Part shown: piece by piece, positions 16,431 to 24,855 of the stretch
Layout of the letters: each line of letters opens with the position of its first letter
Numbering within the stretch: position 1 is the stretch's first letter
From: JAWLEP01 sp964553045
GTDB lineage: Bacteria > Fermentibacterota > Fermentibacteria > Fermentibacterales > JCC-6
Direction of reading: 5' to 3'
Length of the DNA stretch: 64,000 nt
Assembly: GCA_964553045.1 (NCBI GenBank)
Contig: CAZKJG010000001.1
Location: 62,001-126,000, forward strand
Program-made: the position numbers and the translations under genes
Notes under the pieces: model-generated
Databases searched by the model: none
The model's input: only the letters and a program-made list of their open reading frames with translations
Told to the model about the DNA's origin: nothing

Positions 16431-17972
16431 ATGTCCATAGCCAACAAGATGAACGATTTTCTGAAGCGGGTCTCCCGGCTGATAATGGGGGGCGGCGAGG
16501 AGGCCGTGGCCAAGCAGAAGAAGAGGGGCAAGCTCACGGCAAGGGAGAGGATCGCCTACCTGCTGGACCCCGAGAGCTTCCTGGAGACCGACATCTTCGT
16601 GGAACACGCCGCCAGGGACTTCGGACTCGACAAGAAGAAGCTGGCGGGCGACGGCGTGATAACCGGCTACGGCAGCGTCGACGACCGGCCGGTGGCCATC
16701 TTCGCCCAGGACTTCACCGTCGCGGGAGGTTCGCTGGGCAGGATGCACGCGGCCAAGATAACCAAGGTGATGGACATCGCCGGCAGGATGAAGATGCCCC
16801 TGGTGGGCATCAACGACTCCGGCGGCGCCCGCATTCAGGAGGGCGTGGACTCCCTCTGCGGGTACGGTGACATCTTCTACCGCAACACCCTGCTCAGCGG
16901 CGTCGTCCCGCAGATATCCGTCATCCTGGGGCCCTGCGCGGGGGGAGCCGTCTACTCGCCCGCGCTGACGGATTTCGTGTTCGTGGTGGACAGAATCTCC
17001 AAGATGTTCATAACCGGCCCCCAGGTCATCAAGTCGGTCCTGGGAGAGGAGATAAGCCAGGAGGAGCTGGGCGGGGCCAGAACGCAGTCGACCATCACGG
17101 GAAACGCTCATTTCTTCGCCGAGAGCGAGCGGGAGGCGTTCGAGCAGATCCGCAGGCTGCTGTCGTTCCTGCCCTCGCATTCGGGCGAGGATCCGCCCGT
17201 GGTGGAACCCGCGGCGCCCAGGCACCCCCTGGGTGACCACGTCATACCCGACGACCGGCGCATGGCCTACTCGGTGAAGGACATAATACGCGGTGTTGTG
17301 GACGATTCCGACTTTTTCGAGGTGCAGGAGCATTACGCCAGGAACATAGTGACCGGCTTCGGGCGTCTCGGTGGCAGGACGGTGGGCGTGGTCGCCAACC
17401 AGCCGCGGGTCCTGGCGGGTGTTCTGGATGTGGACGCCTCCGACAAGGCCGCCCGCTTCATCAGGTTCTGCGACGCCTTCCGAATCCCCCTGATCACCTT
17501 CGTGGACACCCCCGGCTACCTGCCCGGCACCGACCAGGAGTACGCCGGCGTGATACGACACGGGGCCAAGATCCTCTACTCCTACAGCGAGGCAACCGTT
17601 CCCAAGATGACGGTCATAATGCGCAAGGCCTACGGCGGAGCATACATCGCCATGTGCAGCCGGCACCTCGGAGCCGACTTCGCCATAGCCTGGCCCACCG
17701 CCGAGATCGCGGTAATGGGCTCCGAGGGTGCGGCCAACATCATATTCCGCAAGGAGATAGCAGCCGCAGAAAACCCCGAGGAGCTGCGCAGTCAGAAGAT
17801 CGAGGAGTACGAGAGGGAGTTCGCGAATCCCTACAAGGCGGCTTCCAGAGGCTACGTCGACGTGGTGGAGAGGCCCTCGGCAACCCGAAAGGTCCTGCTG
17901 AAGGCGATGAAGGTGGCCAGGACCGAACGGCCGCACCAGCGGGACCGCCGCCACGGCAACATGCCGGTGTAG
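16431..17972 (+). CDS. Acyl-CoA carboxylase/decarboxylase carboxyltransferase subunit (PccB/MmdA type)
   Basis: 513-residue biotin-dependent carboxyltransferase, full family length. The N-terminal crotonase-like half has INDSGGARIQEGVDSL and LGPCAGGAVYSPALTDF (acyl-CoA binding and oxyanion hole); the C-terminal half has VDTPGYLPGTDQEYAGVIRHG and RKAYGGAYIAM. It moves CO2 between carboxybiotin and an acyl-CoA such as propionyl/methylmalonyl-CoA. Start ATG behind AAGGGG. A biotin carrier gene follows nine bases later. No biotin carboxylase or sodium-pump subunit lies nearby, so carboxylase, decarboxylase and transcarboxylase roles all remain open. Confidence 0.92.
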   Translation: MSIANKMNDFLKRVSRLIMGGGEEAVAKQKKRGKLTARERIAYLLDPESFLETDIFVEHAARDFGLDKKKLAGDGVITGYGSVDDRPVAIFAQDFTVAGGSLGRMHAAKITKVMDIAGRMKMPLVGINDSGGARIQEGVDSLCGYGDIFYRNTLLSGVVPQISVILGPCAGGAVYSPALTDFVFVVDRISKMFITGPQVIKSVLGEEISQEELGGARTQSTITGNAHFFAESEREAFEQIRRLLSFLPSHSGEDPPVVEPAAPRHPLGDHVIPDDRRMAYSVKDIIRGVVDDSDFFEVQEHYARNIVTGFGRLGGRTVGVVANQPRVLAGVLDVDASDKAARFIRFCDAFRIPLITFVDTPGYLPGTDQEYAGVIRHGAKILYSYSEATVPKMTVIMRKAYGGAYIAMCSRHLGADFAIAWPTAEIAVMGSEGAANIIFRKEIAAAENPEELRSQKIEEYEREFANPYKAASRGYVDVVERPSATRKVLLKAMKVARTERPHQRDRRHGNMPV

Positions 17973-17981
17973 GGGGCTGCC

Positions 17982-18299
17982 ATGACCGGAAGGAAAGACG
18001 GACTGAAAAAGCTGAACATCGACTACACCATCTACACCACCGAGGTGCCGGAGGGCTCCGTTACGCCCTTTCAGGGGCCTACGGACCTCGGCGAGGTCCG
18101 GGCGGTGATTCCGGGTACCGTGGTGGAGGTGCGCGTGGAGACCGGCGACTCCGTGGTGGACGACGATGTCCTTCTGCTGCTGGACGCCATGAAGATGCAC
18201 AACGAGGTGTGCGCCGAGATCAACGGCACGGTGGGCGAGGTGGCCGTGGAGACCGGCGACCGCGTGGAGAAGGGACAGCTGCTGGTCCGAATAACCTGA
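17982..18299 (+). CDS. Biotin carboxyl carrier protein
   Basis: 105 residues with a C-terminal biotinyl/lipoyl domain. DAMKMHNEV places the biotinylated lysine at residue 71, and PGTVVEVRVETGD and NGTVGEVAVETGD form the two symmetric halves. The N-terminal part (LKKLNIDYTIYTTEVPE) is a short acidic/proline linker. It carries carboxyl groups to the carboxyltransferase encoded nine bases upstream. Start ATG behind GGGGGCTGCC. Its small size matches the gamma/BCCP subunits of methylmalonyl-CoA decarboxylase or propionyl-CoA carboxylase systems. Confidence 0.92.
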   Translation: MTGRKDGLKKLNIDYTIYTTEVPEGSVTPFQGPTDLGEVRAVIPGTVVEVRVETGDSVVDDDVLLLLDAMKMHNEVCAEINGTVGEVAVETGDRVEKGQLLVRIT

Positions 18300-18300
18300 T

Positions 18301-18318
18301 GCGCCGCCGCTGCGGCGC
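18301..18318 (+). terminator. GC hairpin directly after the biotin carrier gene
   Basis: GCGCCGC (18301-18307), loop CGCT, GCGGCGC (18312-18318); it starts one base after the TGA. No T-run follows. Confidence 0.5.
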
Positions 18319-18326
18319 CCGCTGCG

Positions 18327-18521
18327 GTGCCAGGCACTTGCATCGAACGGCCGCCCGGTAGCGTAACTCCCGGCGCAGCCCGCTTCCCCGCACAACAAGG
18401 CCCAATCGCACAGAAGCGGCCCGGACAACGGAATCCGGGCCGCTTCTCTGGTTCGGCGCTGTATTCCCTACCTCGCAGGCGCCCGATGTAAGTGCCTGGC
18501 ACTTACATTGGCACTTACATT
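18327..18521. repeat. REP-like element built from GTGCC(A/T)GGCAC palindromes
   Basis: Between the biotin carrier and the TPR lipoprotein gene. GTGCCAGGCACTT sits at 18327-18339. At 18486-18508 there is a near-perfect palindrome (ATGTAAGTGCC, T, GGCACTTACAT), followed by a second copy of TGGCACTTACATT ending at 18521, eight bases before the lipoprotein stop. The two palindromic modules are about 150 bases apart and bracket a 14-pair hairpin (18412-18447). Such short GTGCC-GGCAC palindromes are typical of REP/IS200-associated elements; no transposase gene is present here. The mobile origin is inference. Confidence 0.55.
18412..18447. terminator. Long perfect hairpin, probable terminator of the TPR lipoprotein transcript
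   Basis: Stem AGAAGCGGCCCGGA (18412-18425), an 8-base loop, and exact complement at 18434-18447; 14 pairs. It lies between two converging transcripts and could serve both. No clear T-run on either side. Confidence 0.5.
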
Positions 18522-18529
18522 GGCGGGGG

Positions 18530-19825
18530 CTACTGGCCGCCGCCGTACTGCTCGGCCTTCTCCATGGCCTCGATGGCGTCGCTGCGGCGTCCCAGCCTGC
18601 TGTAGGTGCTGGCCAGGTACTCCCAGTACTGGGCGTTCTCGGAGTCGTACTGTAGGGCAACCTCGAGCGCCTGCGCCGCCGCCTCATCCTCTTCCAGCCG
18701 GGTGTAGGCCGCGTACTGCATGAAGTAGGCCTGTGCAAGCTGGTCCGGGGTGATGCCGGAAATGGCAACGGCCTCCTGGAGCTTCTCCAGGGAATCCTGG
18801 TAGCGCTCCATCTGGAAGTAGGCGTGGGCGACGCTGGCCAGAATGTTGTAGTCGCCACCGTATTCGCCCTGTATCACGGTCTCCAGCTGGGCCAGCGCCT
18901 GATCGTACTCCTCCATCTCGATCAGGGTGAGGCCCTTCTTGACCCGAAGGTCGGCCTTTATGGCGGCACCATCCTCCTCGGTGATAAGAGCGTCGGCCAC
19001 CTGCTGGTCGATTATGGCCATCGCATCGTCGAAGATGGCCAGGGCCTCCTCGAAGGCGCCGCGGAGGATCAGGATGTCGGCGAGGGCGTTCAGCACCTCG
19101 GAGTTGCCCGGCTGCATCTCAAGGGCCTCCGTGAGCGACGTACGGGCCGCCCGCAGGTGCTCCTCCCGCTCGGCGTCGCTCTGGGCCTCCAGGGCCATGG
19201 TCTTGTGGATTATGCCGATGTTGTACAGGGAGAGCACGGCGTTGTTCCGCGTGCTCTCGAGCATCTCGGCGAAGTACTGCCGTTGCCTCTCGTCCTCGGA
19301 GGCCCCCTCCTTCTGCCGGTAGTCGTCCATGAGCGGCTGGGCCAGCTCGCTGGCCTGCCGGAAGTGCTCAAGGGCCTGCTGCCGGTCACCGTCCTGAAGT
19401 GCGAGGTCGCCCAGCATCTGGTCGAACTCGGGCCTGCCGGGAGCGATGCTCTTGCCGGTCTGGATGATGCCCAGGGCCCCCTCCATCTCGCCCTCGCTTA
19501 GCAGGGCTCCGGCGGCGTTGTAGAACACGAACCACTCGTTGGCTATCTCCGCGGCATAGGAGGGATCCATCCGGTAAGCCTGCTGATAGCTCCTGGCCGC
19601 CTCTGTCCAGTCGTTGATGGTGGACAGGGCCTGCCCGCGCCACATCCATATCTCGGCGCTGGCCGCACCGGCGTCGATCACGCTGTCTGCGAGCGCCACT
19701 GCCTCTTCGTACTCGCCGTTCTGTATATGGACCTTCATGCCGGTTAAGGTGGGCGACGAGCAGGCCATCATCAGACCCAGCGCCGTCAGAAGCATGGTCG
19801 ACGCAATTGCTGCCTTCTTGTGCAA
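18530..19825 (-). CDS. TPR-repeat lipoprotein
   Basis: 431 residues. The N-terminus MHKKAAIASTMLLTALGLMM followed by ACSSP is a signal peptide with a lipobox (cysteine near residue 22), so the mature protein is lipid-anchored. The remainder is a chain of tetratricopeptide repeats, for example residues 35-70 (NGEYEEAVALADSVIDAG) and the last unit YWEYLASTYSRLGRRSDAIE. TPR lipoproteins usually act as assembly or docking factors at the envelope; the partner is unknown. The mature chain is acidic. Divergent from the L,D-transpeptidase gene; its stop lies just beyond a REP-like repeat. Confidence 0.85.
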   Translation of the reverse strand: MHKKAAIASTMLLTALGLMMACSSPTLTGMKVHIQNGEYEEAVALADSVIDAGAASAEIWMWRGQALSTINDWTEAARSYQQAYRMDPSYAAEIANEWFVFYNAAGALLSEGEMEGALGIIQTGKSIAPGRPEFDQMLGDLALQDGDRQQALEHFRQASELAQPLMDDYRQKEGASEDERQRQYFAEMLESTRNNAVLSLYNIGIIHKTMALEAQSDAEREEHLRAARTSLTEALEMQPGNSEVLNALADILILRGAFEEALAIFDDAMAIIDQQVADALITEEDGAAIKADLRVKKGLTLIEMEEYDQALAQLETVIQGEYGGDYNILASVAHAYFQMERYQDSLEKLQEAVAISGITPDQLAQAYFMQYAAYTRLEEDEAAAQALEVALQYDSENAQYWEYLASTYSRLGRRSDAIEAMEKAEQYGGGQ

Positions 19826-19943
19826 GTGTCTCCTCCGTTCCTTTGTCTATATTAGTACAGGTAGCCTTATGACTTCCAGGGTGGCAACTCAAGCAAATCT
19901 GCCCAAACGCCCCCTGCAGGTCAACTGCAGCCTGGAGGAAGCG

Positions 19944-20390
19944 ATGACCCTGGTCAGCTCGTGCGCGGCGGCCCTGCTGTCTCTGGCCCTGTCCGGCCCC
20001 CAGGCCCCGCTCTTCGACGGCTGCCGGTCGCATGGAGGCGAACGCCGGGTTCTGGTGGACACCGCTCTGCAGAGGGTAGTGGCCTTCAGCGGGGACGAGG
20101 TGGTCCAGGTGTCGAGGGTGTCCACCGGCCGACCGGGCCACGAGACCCCCAGGGGCGTCTTCGGGGTACAGTACCGATATCCGGCGCCGGTCTCCAGCAG
20201 CTACATGGTCAGGATGCCCCACTGGATCTGCATAGACGACCTGGGGCAGCTGGGGCTGCACGAGTGCCAGCCGCAGCATTACCGGCAGCTGGGAACTCCC
20301 GGGTCTCACGGCTGCATAAGGCTCGGGCCCTCCACCGCCGAATGGCTGTACGGATGGCTGCCCGACGGAGCGGAGGTGAGGATCCGCTGA
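19944..20390 (+). CDS. Secreted L,D-transpeptidase (YkuD domain)
   Basis: 148 residues: a signal peptide (MTLVSSCAAALLSLALSGPQ) and a YkuD catalytic domain. The active-site region LHECQ...GTPGSHGCIRL has the nucleophilic cysteine at residue 124 and its histidine two residues before. It would cross-link peptidoglycan 3-3, or attach proteins to it, in the periplasm. ATG at 19944 was chosen because GGAGG lies five bases upstream and it begins the signal peptide; an earlier ATG at 19869 lacks a ribosome site. At 3' it meets the converging manC gene with three bases between. Confidence 0.88.
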   Translation: MTLVSSCAAALLSLALSGPQAPLFDGCRSHGGERRVLVDTALQRVVAFSGDEVVQVSRVSTGRPGHETPRGVFGVQYRYPAPVSSSYMVRMPHWICIDDLGQLGLHECQPQHYRQLGTPGSHGCIRLGPSTAEWLYGWLPDGAEVRIR

Positions 20391-20393
20391 GGC

Positions 20394-21425
20394 TCAGACC
20401 AGGTCCGGCTCCTCCCTCTCCAGCCTGGCAACCACCTCCTTGAGCTTCTGGGCGCAATCGTCCGACATGACCAGGGTGGCCCTGTCCGTCTCCACGACCG
20501 AGAGCGATTCCACCCCCAGCAGAACGGTCAGCCTTCCGGGGTTCCATACGGTGCAGTCGCCGCTCTCGATAGCCATGACCCGTCCGCGGCCGGCGCCGAC
20601 CCGGCGGGCGGCTATCCAGTCCCCCACGTCGTCCCAGTCGAACTCCGCCTCGGCCATGGCCACCCTCTCGGCCCGCTCCATAACCCCGTAGTCGATTGAT
20701 ATGGAAGGGATTGTGGCGTAGGCGTCCATGGGGGGTGCGGTCCGGGAAGAGAGCGCCTCGGCGTCCGCCGCCACCTCCGGAAGGTGCCGGTGCAGGTTCT
20801 CCAGGATGGCGTCCACCCTCCAGAGGAACATCCCCGCATTCCAGAGGTAGTCGCCGCTCTCCACGTACTCCCTGGCGGTCGGAAGGTCGGGCTTCTCCCG
20901 AAACCGCTCCACCCGCCAGAGACCCCTGCCGATGCTCTCGCCGCGCTTCAGGTAGCCGTAACCGGTGGCGGGCCTGTCCGGAGCGACGCCGATGGTGGTC
21001 AGCCATCCCTCCATGGCGGCGGGAAGGGCGGTCCTGACGGTTGCGGCGAAGCCCTCGGCGTCATCCACTCGGTGATCGGAGGGGATGACCAGCGCCGGCT
21101 GGCCGCCCCTGCCCCTCTCCCTCATGACGGCCGCACTCCAGGCTATGCAGGCCGCCGTATTGCGTCCCACCGGTTCCAGAAGGAGGTTTTCGTCCGGAAG
21201 CCAGGGAAGCTGGGCGCGCACGAGGTTGGCGTGTCCTGCCCCGGCCACCACGTACAGGTCGTCGGGTGCGCACAGGCTCCTGGCCCTGTCGGCCGTGAGC
21301 TGCAGCATGGTCATCTCACCCAGAAGGTCCAGGAACTGCTTTGGTCTGCGGCTGGTGGAGACGGGCCAGAATCGGGTTCCCCGTCCCCCCGCCATTATCA
21401 CTACCGATAGGGATTCGCTCGACAT
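20394..21425 (-). CDS. manC: Mannose-1-phosphate guanylyltransferase
   Basis: 343-residue nucleotidyltransferase that makes GDP-mannose. The N-terminus MAGGRGTRFWPVSTSRRPKQ is the GTP-binding signature. EPVGRNTAACIAW, PSDH, TGYGYL and WNAGMFLWR are all family motifs, and FDWDDVGDW holds the metal-binding acidic residues. It lacks the C-terminal isomerase domain of bifunctional ManC/AlgA; that activity is encoded separately by manA four bases upstream. Start ATG behind GGAG. GDP-mannose would feed surface glycans or glycoproteins. Confidence 0.93.
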   Translation of the reverse strand: MSSESLSVVIMAGGRGTRFWPVSTSRRPKQFLDLLGEMTMLQLTADRARSLCAPDDLYVVAGAGHANLVRAQLPWLPDENLLLEPVGRNTAACIAWSAAVMRERGRGGQPALVIPSDHRVDDAEGFAATVRTALPAAMEGWLTTIGVAPDRPATGYGYLKRGESIGRGLWRVERFREKPDLPTAREYVESGDYLWNAGMFLWRVDAILENLHRHLPEVAADAEALSSRTAPPMDAYATIPSISIDYGVMERAERVAMAEAEFDWDDVGDWIAARRVGAGRGRVMAIESGDCTVWNPGRLTVLLGVESLSVVETDRATLVMSDDCAQKLKEVVARLEREEPDLV

Positions 21426-21429
21426 GGGA

Positions 21430-22287
21430 CTACTCCAAACCTCTCCGGGGCGAGGCGATCACGCCCTCGCCGGCCAGCTCAACAACTCCCCCGTCGCCCG
21501 AGGCTAATACGCAGGACCGGGCCTGCAGGCTTCCGCCGTCCGGCAGGACCAGGGAACCGGACGTGAGGAACAGAAGCTCCCCTCCGGCCAGCCTGGCAGG
21601 ACCAGTCGCCCTCCTCAGCGAGTAGGGAGCCTCCAGGTCGTCCAGTCTCTTCCACTCCCCCCTTACGTCGGGGGCCCCCCGACGTCCGTAGTCAACGGCC
21701 TCCAGGCCCTCCTTCAGGTGCAGGGCCCTGGGCCTTCCGTCCGCTCCCGGACGCTTGTAGTCGTAAAGCCTGTAGGTGATGTCGGTGTTGGACTGAATCT
21801 CGAGCACCTCGACGCCCCCGCCGAGGCTGTGCACCGAACCAGCAGGAAGGTGGACCGTGTCTCCGGGCTCCAGGCCGATCCGCTCCAGCACATTTTCGGC
21901 CCTGCCCTCCCGAATGGCGCGTTCCAACTCGTCCCGTCCGGCGCCCCCGGCCAGCCCCCCCATCATCCAGGCCCCGGACCGGGCCTCCAGCACCAGCCAG
22001 GTCTCGTCCTTCCTGGGGCCCCCCGCCCTTCCGGGATGGACCTGGACCGAGAGCTTTCTGGCCGGATGGAGCGTCTTCACCAGCAGGGGGTAGAATCCTC
22101 CGGCCGCCGGAAGCTCACCGGCCTCGACCAGGTCGGCTACGGTGGTGCGGCCGCCGCACGCCTTCAGCGTCGAGGACGCGTCTGCGTCGTGGCAGACCCA
22201 GTAGATCTCGCCCACCGGCCCGCCTTCGCCGTCGGAAAGGGCGCCCCAGATCCTGCGGACTTTGCGGGGCAGGGCCTCGTATATCAC
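21430..22287 (-). CDS. manA: Mannose-6-phosphate isomerase, class I
   Basis: 285 residues, slightly short for the family, interconverting fructose-6-P and mannose-6-P for GDP-mannose synthesis. Zinc-ligand motifs are LSVQVHP (His), KDETWLVL (Glu) and LPAGSVHSLG (His), with EIQSNTDITYRLYDY near the substrate site. It starts with GTG at 22287, which overlaps the preceding stop (GTGA), behind GGAGG. It lies between a class I amidotransferase gene and manC, an arrangement that couples the two mannose steps. Confidence 0.92.
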   Translation of the reverse strand: MIYEALPRKVRRIWGALSDGEGGPVGEIYWVCHDADASSTLKACGGRTTVADLVEAGELPAAGGFYPLLVKTLHPARKLSVQVHPGRAGGPRKDETWLVLEARSGAWMMGGLAGGAGRDELERAIREGRAENVLERIGLEPGDTVHLPAGSVHSLGGGVEVLEIQSNTDITYRLYDYKRPGADGRPRALHLKEGLEAVDYGRRGAPDVRGEWKRLDDLEAPYSLRRATGPARLAGGELLFLTSGSLVLPDGGSLQARSCVLASGDGGVVELAGEGVIASPRRGLE

Positions 22288-22958
22288 CTGCTGTCCTCCT
22301 CACTCATCAGCGGTTCCAGCAGAAGCCTCCAGCTGCCGTCCCTCTCCGGATGCCACTGCACCCCCCACGCCGGGCTTCCATCCACGGCCTCAATCGCCTC
22401 GATGACCCCGTCGGAAGCAAGGGCGGCCGCCTCGTATCCCCGGGGAACCGAGTCTATGGCCTGGTGGTGATAGCTTTCGACGCACTCCAGCTCCGAGATC
22501 GCACGGGAGAGCCGCCCCCTTCCGACCACCTGCAGGCCATGGCTGCGGGGGTCGGACAGCGACCCGGCGTGGTCGATGGCCCCGTCCACCTCGTCTGGGA
22601 TGTGCTGAATGAGTCCCGCCCCCTCGGCAATCGCCATTACCTGCATGCCCATGCATATGCCCAGCACCGGCAGGCCGGCGGAGCGAGCTCTCCTGTAGAG
22701 ACCCATCTCCCAGCGGGGCCTTTCCACCTCCACCGGCCCTACCTGGGTGTTCGGACGGCCGAACAGAACCGGGTCCGGATCGCCTCCTCCGGTCAGGATC
22801 AGCAGGTCGAGCAGGGACAGCAGGCGGCTTTCGCAGCCGGGCAGAACGATAAGCGGCTCACAGCCGGCGTCGGACACCATCTCGGAGTATCTGCGCGAGA
22901 GGGAGTAACCGCCCCCGTCCCGATTCCAGACAGCGGTCAGCCCCGCCAGCTCAGGCAC
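22284..22958 (-). CDS. Class I glutamine amidotransferase-like hydrolase (peptidase C26 / PuuD type)
   Basis: 224 residues. The catalytic elbow GICMGMQ supplies the cysteine, and GVQWHPE the His-Glu pair of the class I triad; LILTGGGDPDP and SYHHQAID are typical of gamma-glutamyl-GABA hydrolase-like C26 enzymes. The likely reaction is hydrolysis of a gamma-glutamyl amide; the substrate is not evident. GTG start behind GGGGGC, two bases after the nadA stop; the 3' end overlaps manA by four bases. Its position between NAD and mannose genes gives no clear role. Confidence 0.85.
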   Translation of the reverse strand: MPELAGLTAVWNRDGGGYSLSRRYSEMVSDAGCEPLIVLPGCESRLLSLLDLLILTGGGDPDPVLFGRPNTQVGPVEVERPRWEMGLYRRARSAGLPVLGICMGMQVMAIAEGAGLIQHIPDEVDGAIDHAGSLSDPRSHGLQVVGRGRLSRAISELECVESYHHQAIDSVPRGYEAAALASDGVIEAIEAVDGSPAWGVQWHPERDGSWRLLLEPLMSEEDSR

Positions 22959-22960
22959 GG

Positions 22961-23866
22961 CTAGCCCCCGGCCGTCATCCTGCGGACCGCCTCCAGCGCT
23001 CTCTCCCTGAGGCCGGGGGGCACCGAGACCTCGGGCTGCAGCGTCTCCAGGCTTCTCAGCACGTCGTCGGGGGATATCTTCTTCATGTTCTCACACCAGA
23101 TGCGGCCGGCGGCCAGGAACTCGTGGTCGGGGTACAGGGTCGACAGCCGGTAGGCCATTCCCTCCTCCGTACCCACGATAAACCTTCCGGCACCGGACTC
23201 GGGAACCCTTCGAATCATGTCGCCGGTCCCGCCTATGAAGTCCGAGAGCTCCCACATCGCCGGCGGGGTCTCCGGATGGGATATGACCTCGGCGTCGGGC
23301 CAGCTCTGCATCTTCTCCCGAAGGTCCTCGAGGTCCGCCCTAGCATGGCTCAGGCAGGCGCCGCGGAATACGTGCACCTCCTTGTCCACATGGCGGTCCA
23401 CCCAGAGGCCAAGGTTTCGGTCGGGGCCGAATATCACCTGCTCACCCGGCGCCGAGTCCACCACCTCCACGGCGTTGGCCGAGGTGCAGCAGGCCCAGCT
23501 CTCCGCCTTCAGCTCCACGCTCGAATTGACGTACACCACGGCCCTTGCACCCGAGTATTCGGACTTCATTCGGCGGAGGTCTTCGGCCGTCATACTATCG
23601 GCCAGCGGGCAACCGGCCTCTGTGGAAGGCAGCAGCACCTTCTTCCGCGGAGACAGTATAGAGGCCGTCTCTGCCATGAAGCGGACCCCGCAGAAGACAA
23701 CCACCTCCGCCTCGGTCTCCGCCGCCTTCCTGCTGAGGCCCAGGGAGTCACCCACGAAATCGGCCATGTCCTGTATCTCCGGCGGCTGGTAGCTGTGCGC
23801 CAGGATAACGGCATTCCGGCTCTTCCTCAGCTCTCCTATCCGCTGAAGGATCCGCTCACTGTCCAA
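22961..23866 (-). CDS. nadA: Quinolinate synthase A
   Basis: 301 residues. Condenses iminoaspartate with dihydroxyacetone phosphate to quinolinate for NAD synthesis. Early motif AHSYQPPEIQDMADFVGDSL is diagnostic. Three cysteines that would hold the [4Fe-4S] cluster are seen in AGCPLADS, WACCTSANA and CENMKKI; HPETPPAMWE and GTEEGMAYRL are substrate-site motifs. TTG start at 23866 behind GGGAG with six bases spacing. It lies 12 bases after mnmA. nadB/nadC are not in the window. Confidence 0.93.
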   Translation of the reverse strand: MDSERILQRIGELRKSRNAVILAHSYQPPEIQDMADFVGDSLGLSRKAAETEAEVVVFCGVRFMAETASILSPRKKVLLPSTEAGCPLADSMTAEDLRRMKSEYSGARAVVYVNSSVELKAESWACCTSANAVEVVDSAPGEQVIFGPDRNLGLWVDRHVDKEVHVFRGACLSHARADLEDLREKMQSWPDAEVISHPETPPAMWELSDFIGGTGDMIRRVPESGAGRFIVGTEEGMAYRLSTLYPDHEFLAAGRIWCENMKKISPDDVLRSLETLQPEVSVPPGLRERALEAVRRMTAGG

Positions 23867-23878
23867 TGTCGTCTCCCT

Positions 23879-24847
23879 TCACAGAGCCTCTATGACGCCT
23901 CCGGCAACCACCCTGTCACCCAGGTCCACCGCCGCTGTCTGGCCGGGGGCCACCGAGTGCTGGGCCGAGTCGAAGATCGCGTTCATGCCCCCCTCCCGCC
24001 TTTCGATCAGACAGGGAACCGGGGCCTTCCGGTATCTTATCCGAATGCTCGCCCGGAAGGTAGGGGACGGGGGCATTCCGAGGTCGTTCACGCTGCTCAG
24101 CATGCACCCGCCGGACAGCAGGTCCTCCCGGCCGCCGGCCACCAGTAGGCGGGATGCGGCGTTGACGGAAACGCAGTAGAGCCGCCTCCGCCTCCCCGGC
24201 AGACGCAGCCGCTGGCCAACCGTGGGCAGCATCGGCCCCACCCCTTCGGGCACCGGGGCGCCCTTCACGTCGACCACCCTCCACAGCGGCCGGTCTATTC
24301 CGGCGGCCGGGTCGAAGCAGAGGTCCATGCTCTCCCGCCTCTGATGGGGAAGTTCCAGCCTGTCGGCCTCCGCCGTGACCTCTCGCTTAGTCCACTCTCC
24401 CAGCGGCATCAGGCAGCGGTCGAGGACATGGCCGTCCACCATGGCCAGGAAGTAGCTCTGGTCCTTGTCCCGGTCCCGCCCGCGACGCAGGCCGCCGGGG
24501 CCGGCGAAGGCGTAGTGGCCGGTTGCCAGAACCTCCCCGGACTGAAGCATCGCGTGCAGAAGCCCCAGCTTGGGTCCCCGGTTGCACATGGCGCAGGGAT
24601 TGGGCGTAAGGCCGGCGGCCAGCATATCCCGGCAAGGACCCGCCACCTCCCGGGCGAAGGGTTCGACACCGTCGACCTCCAGCAGCCGGACCCCCGCACT
24701 GCGCGCCACGTCCCGGGCGGCCTTGGGAATGCCCGCTCCCATGTCCACGCAGGCGGCCCTGACCGCGTACCCCCGCCGCAGCAGGATATGAAGGGCCAGC
24801 GCGGAGTCCCGGCCGCCGGACAGGGCGACCAGGGCGCTGCGGTCCAC
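23879..24847 (-). CDS. mnmA: tRNA-specific 2-thiouridylase
   Basis: 322 residues; thiolates uridine 34 of Lys/Glu/Gln tRNAs. The PP-loop ATP site is ALSGGRDSALAL, with arginine where MnmA usually has a small or polar residue. NPCAMCNR carries the first catalytic cysteine, DKDQSYFL is typical, and SMDLCFDP supplies the second cysteine. The C-terminal part is shortened and Arg-rich relative to the usual 350-380 residues. GTG start, eight bases after the apgM stop. The role is firm by motifs, with the divergence noted. Confidence 0.87.
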   Translation of the reverse strand: MDRSALVALSGGRDSALALHILLRRGYAVRAACVDMGAGIPKAARDVARSAGVRLLEVDGVEPFAREVAGPCRDMLAAGLTPNPCAMCNRGPKLGLLHAMLQSGEVLATGHYAFAGPGGLRRGRDRDKDQSYFLAMVDGHVLDRCLMPLGEWTKREVTAEADRLELPHQRRESMDLCFDPAAGIDRPLWRVVDVKGAPVPEGVGPMLPTVGQRLRLPGRRRRLYCVSVNAASRLLVAGGREDLLSGGCMLSSVNDLGMPPSPTFRASIRIRYRKAPVPCLIERREGGMNAIFDSAQHSVAPGQTAAVDLGDRVVAGGVIEAL

Positions 24848-24855
24848 TGTCCCGG

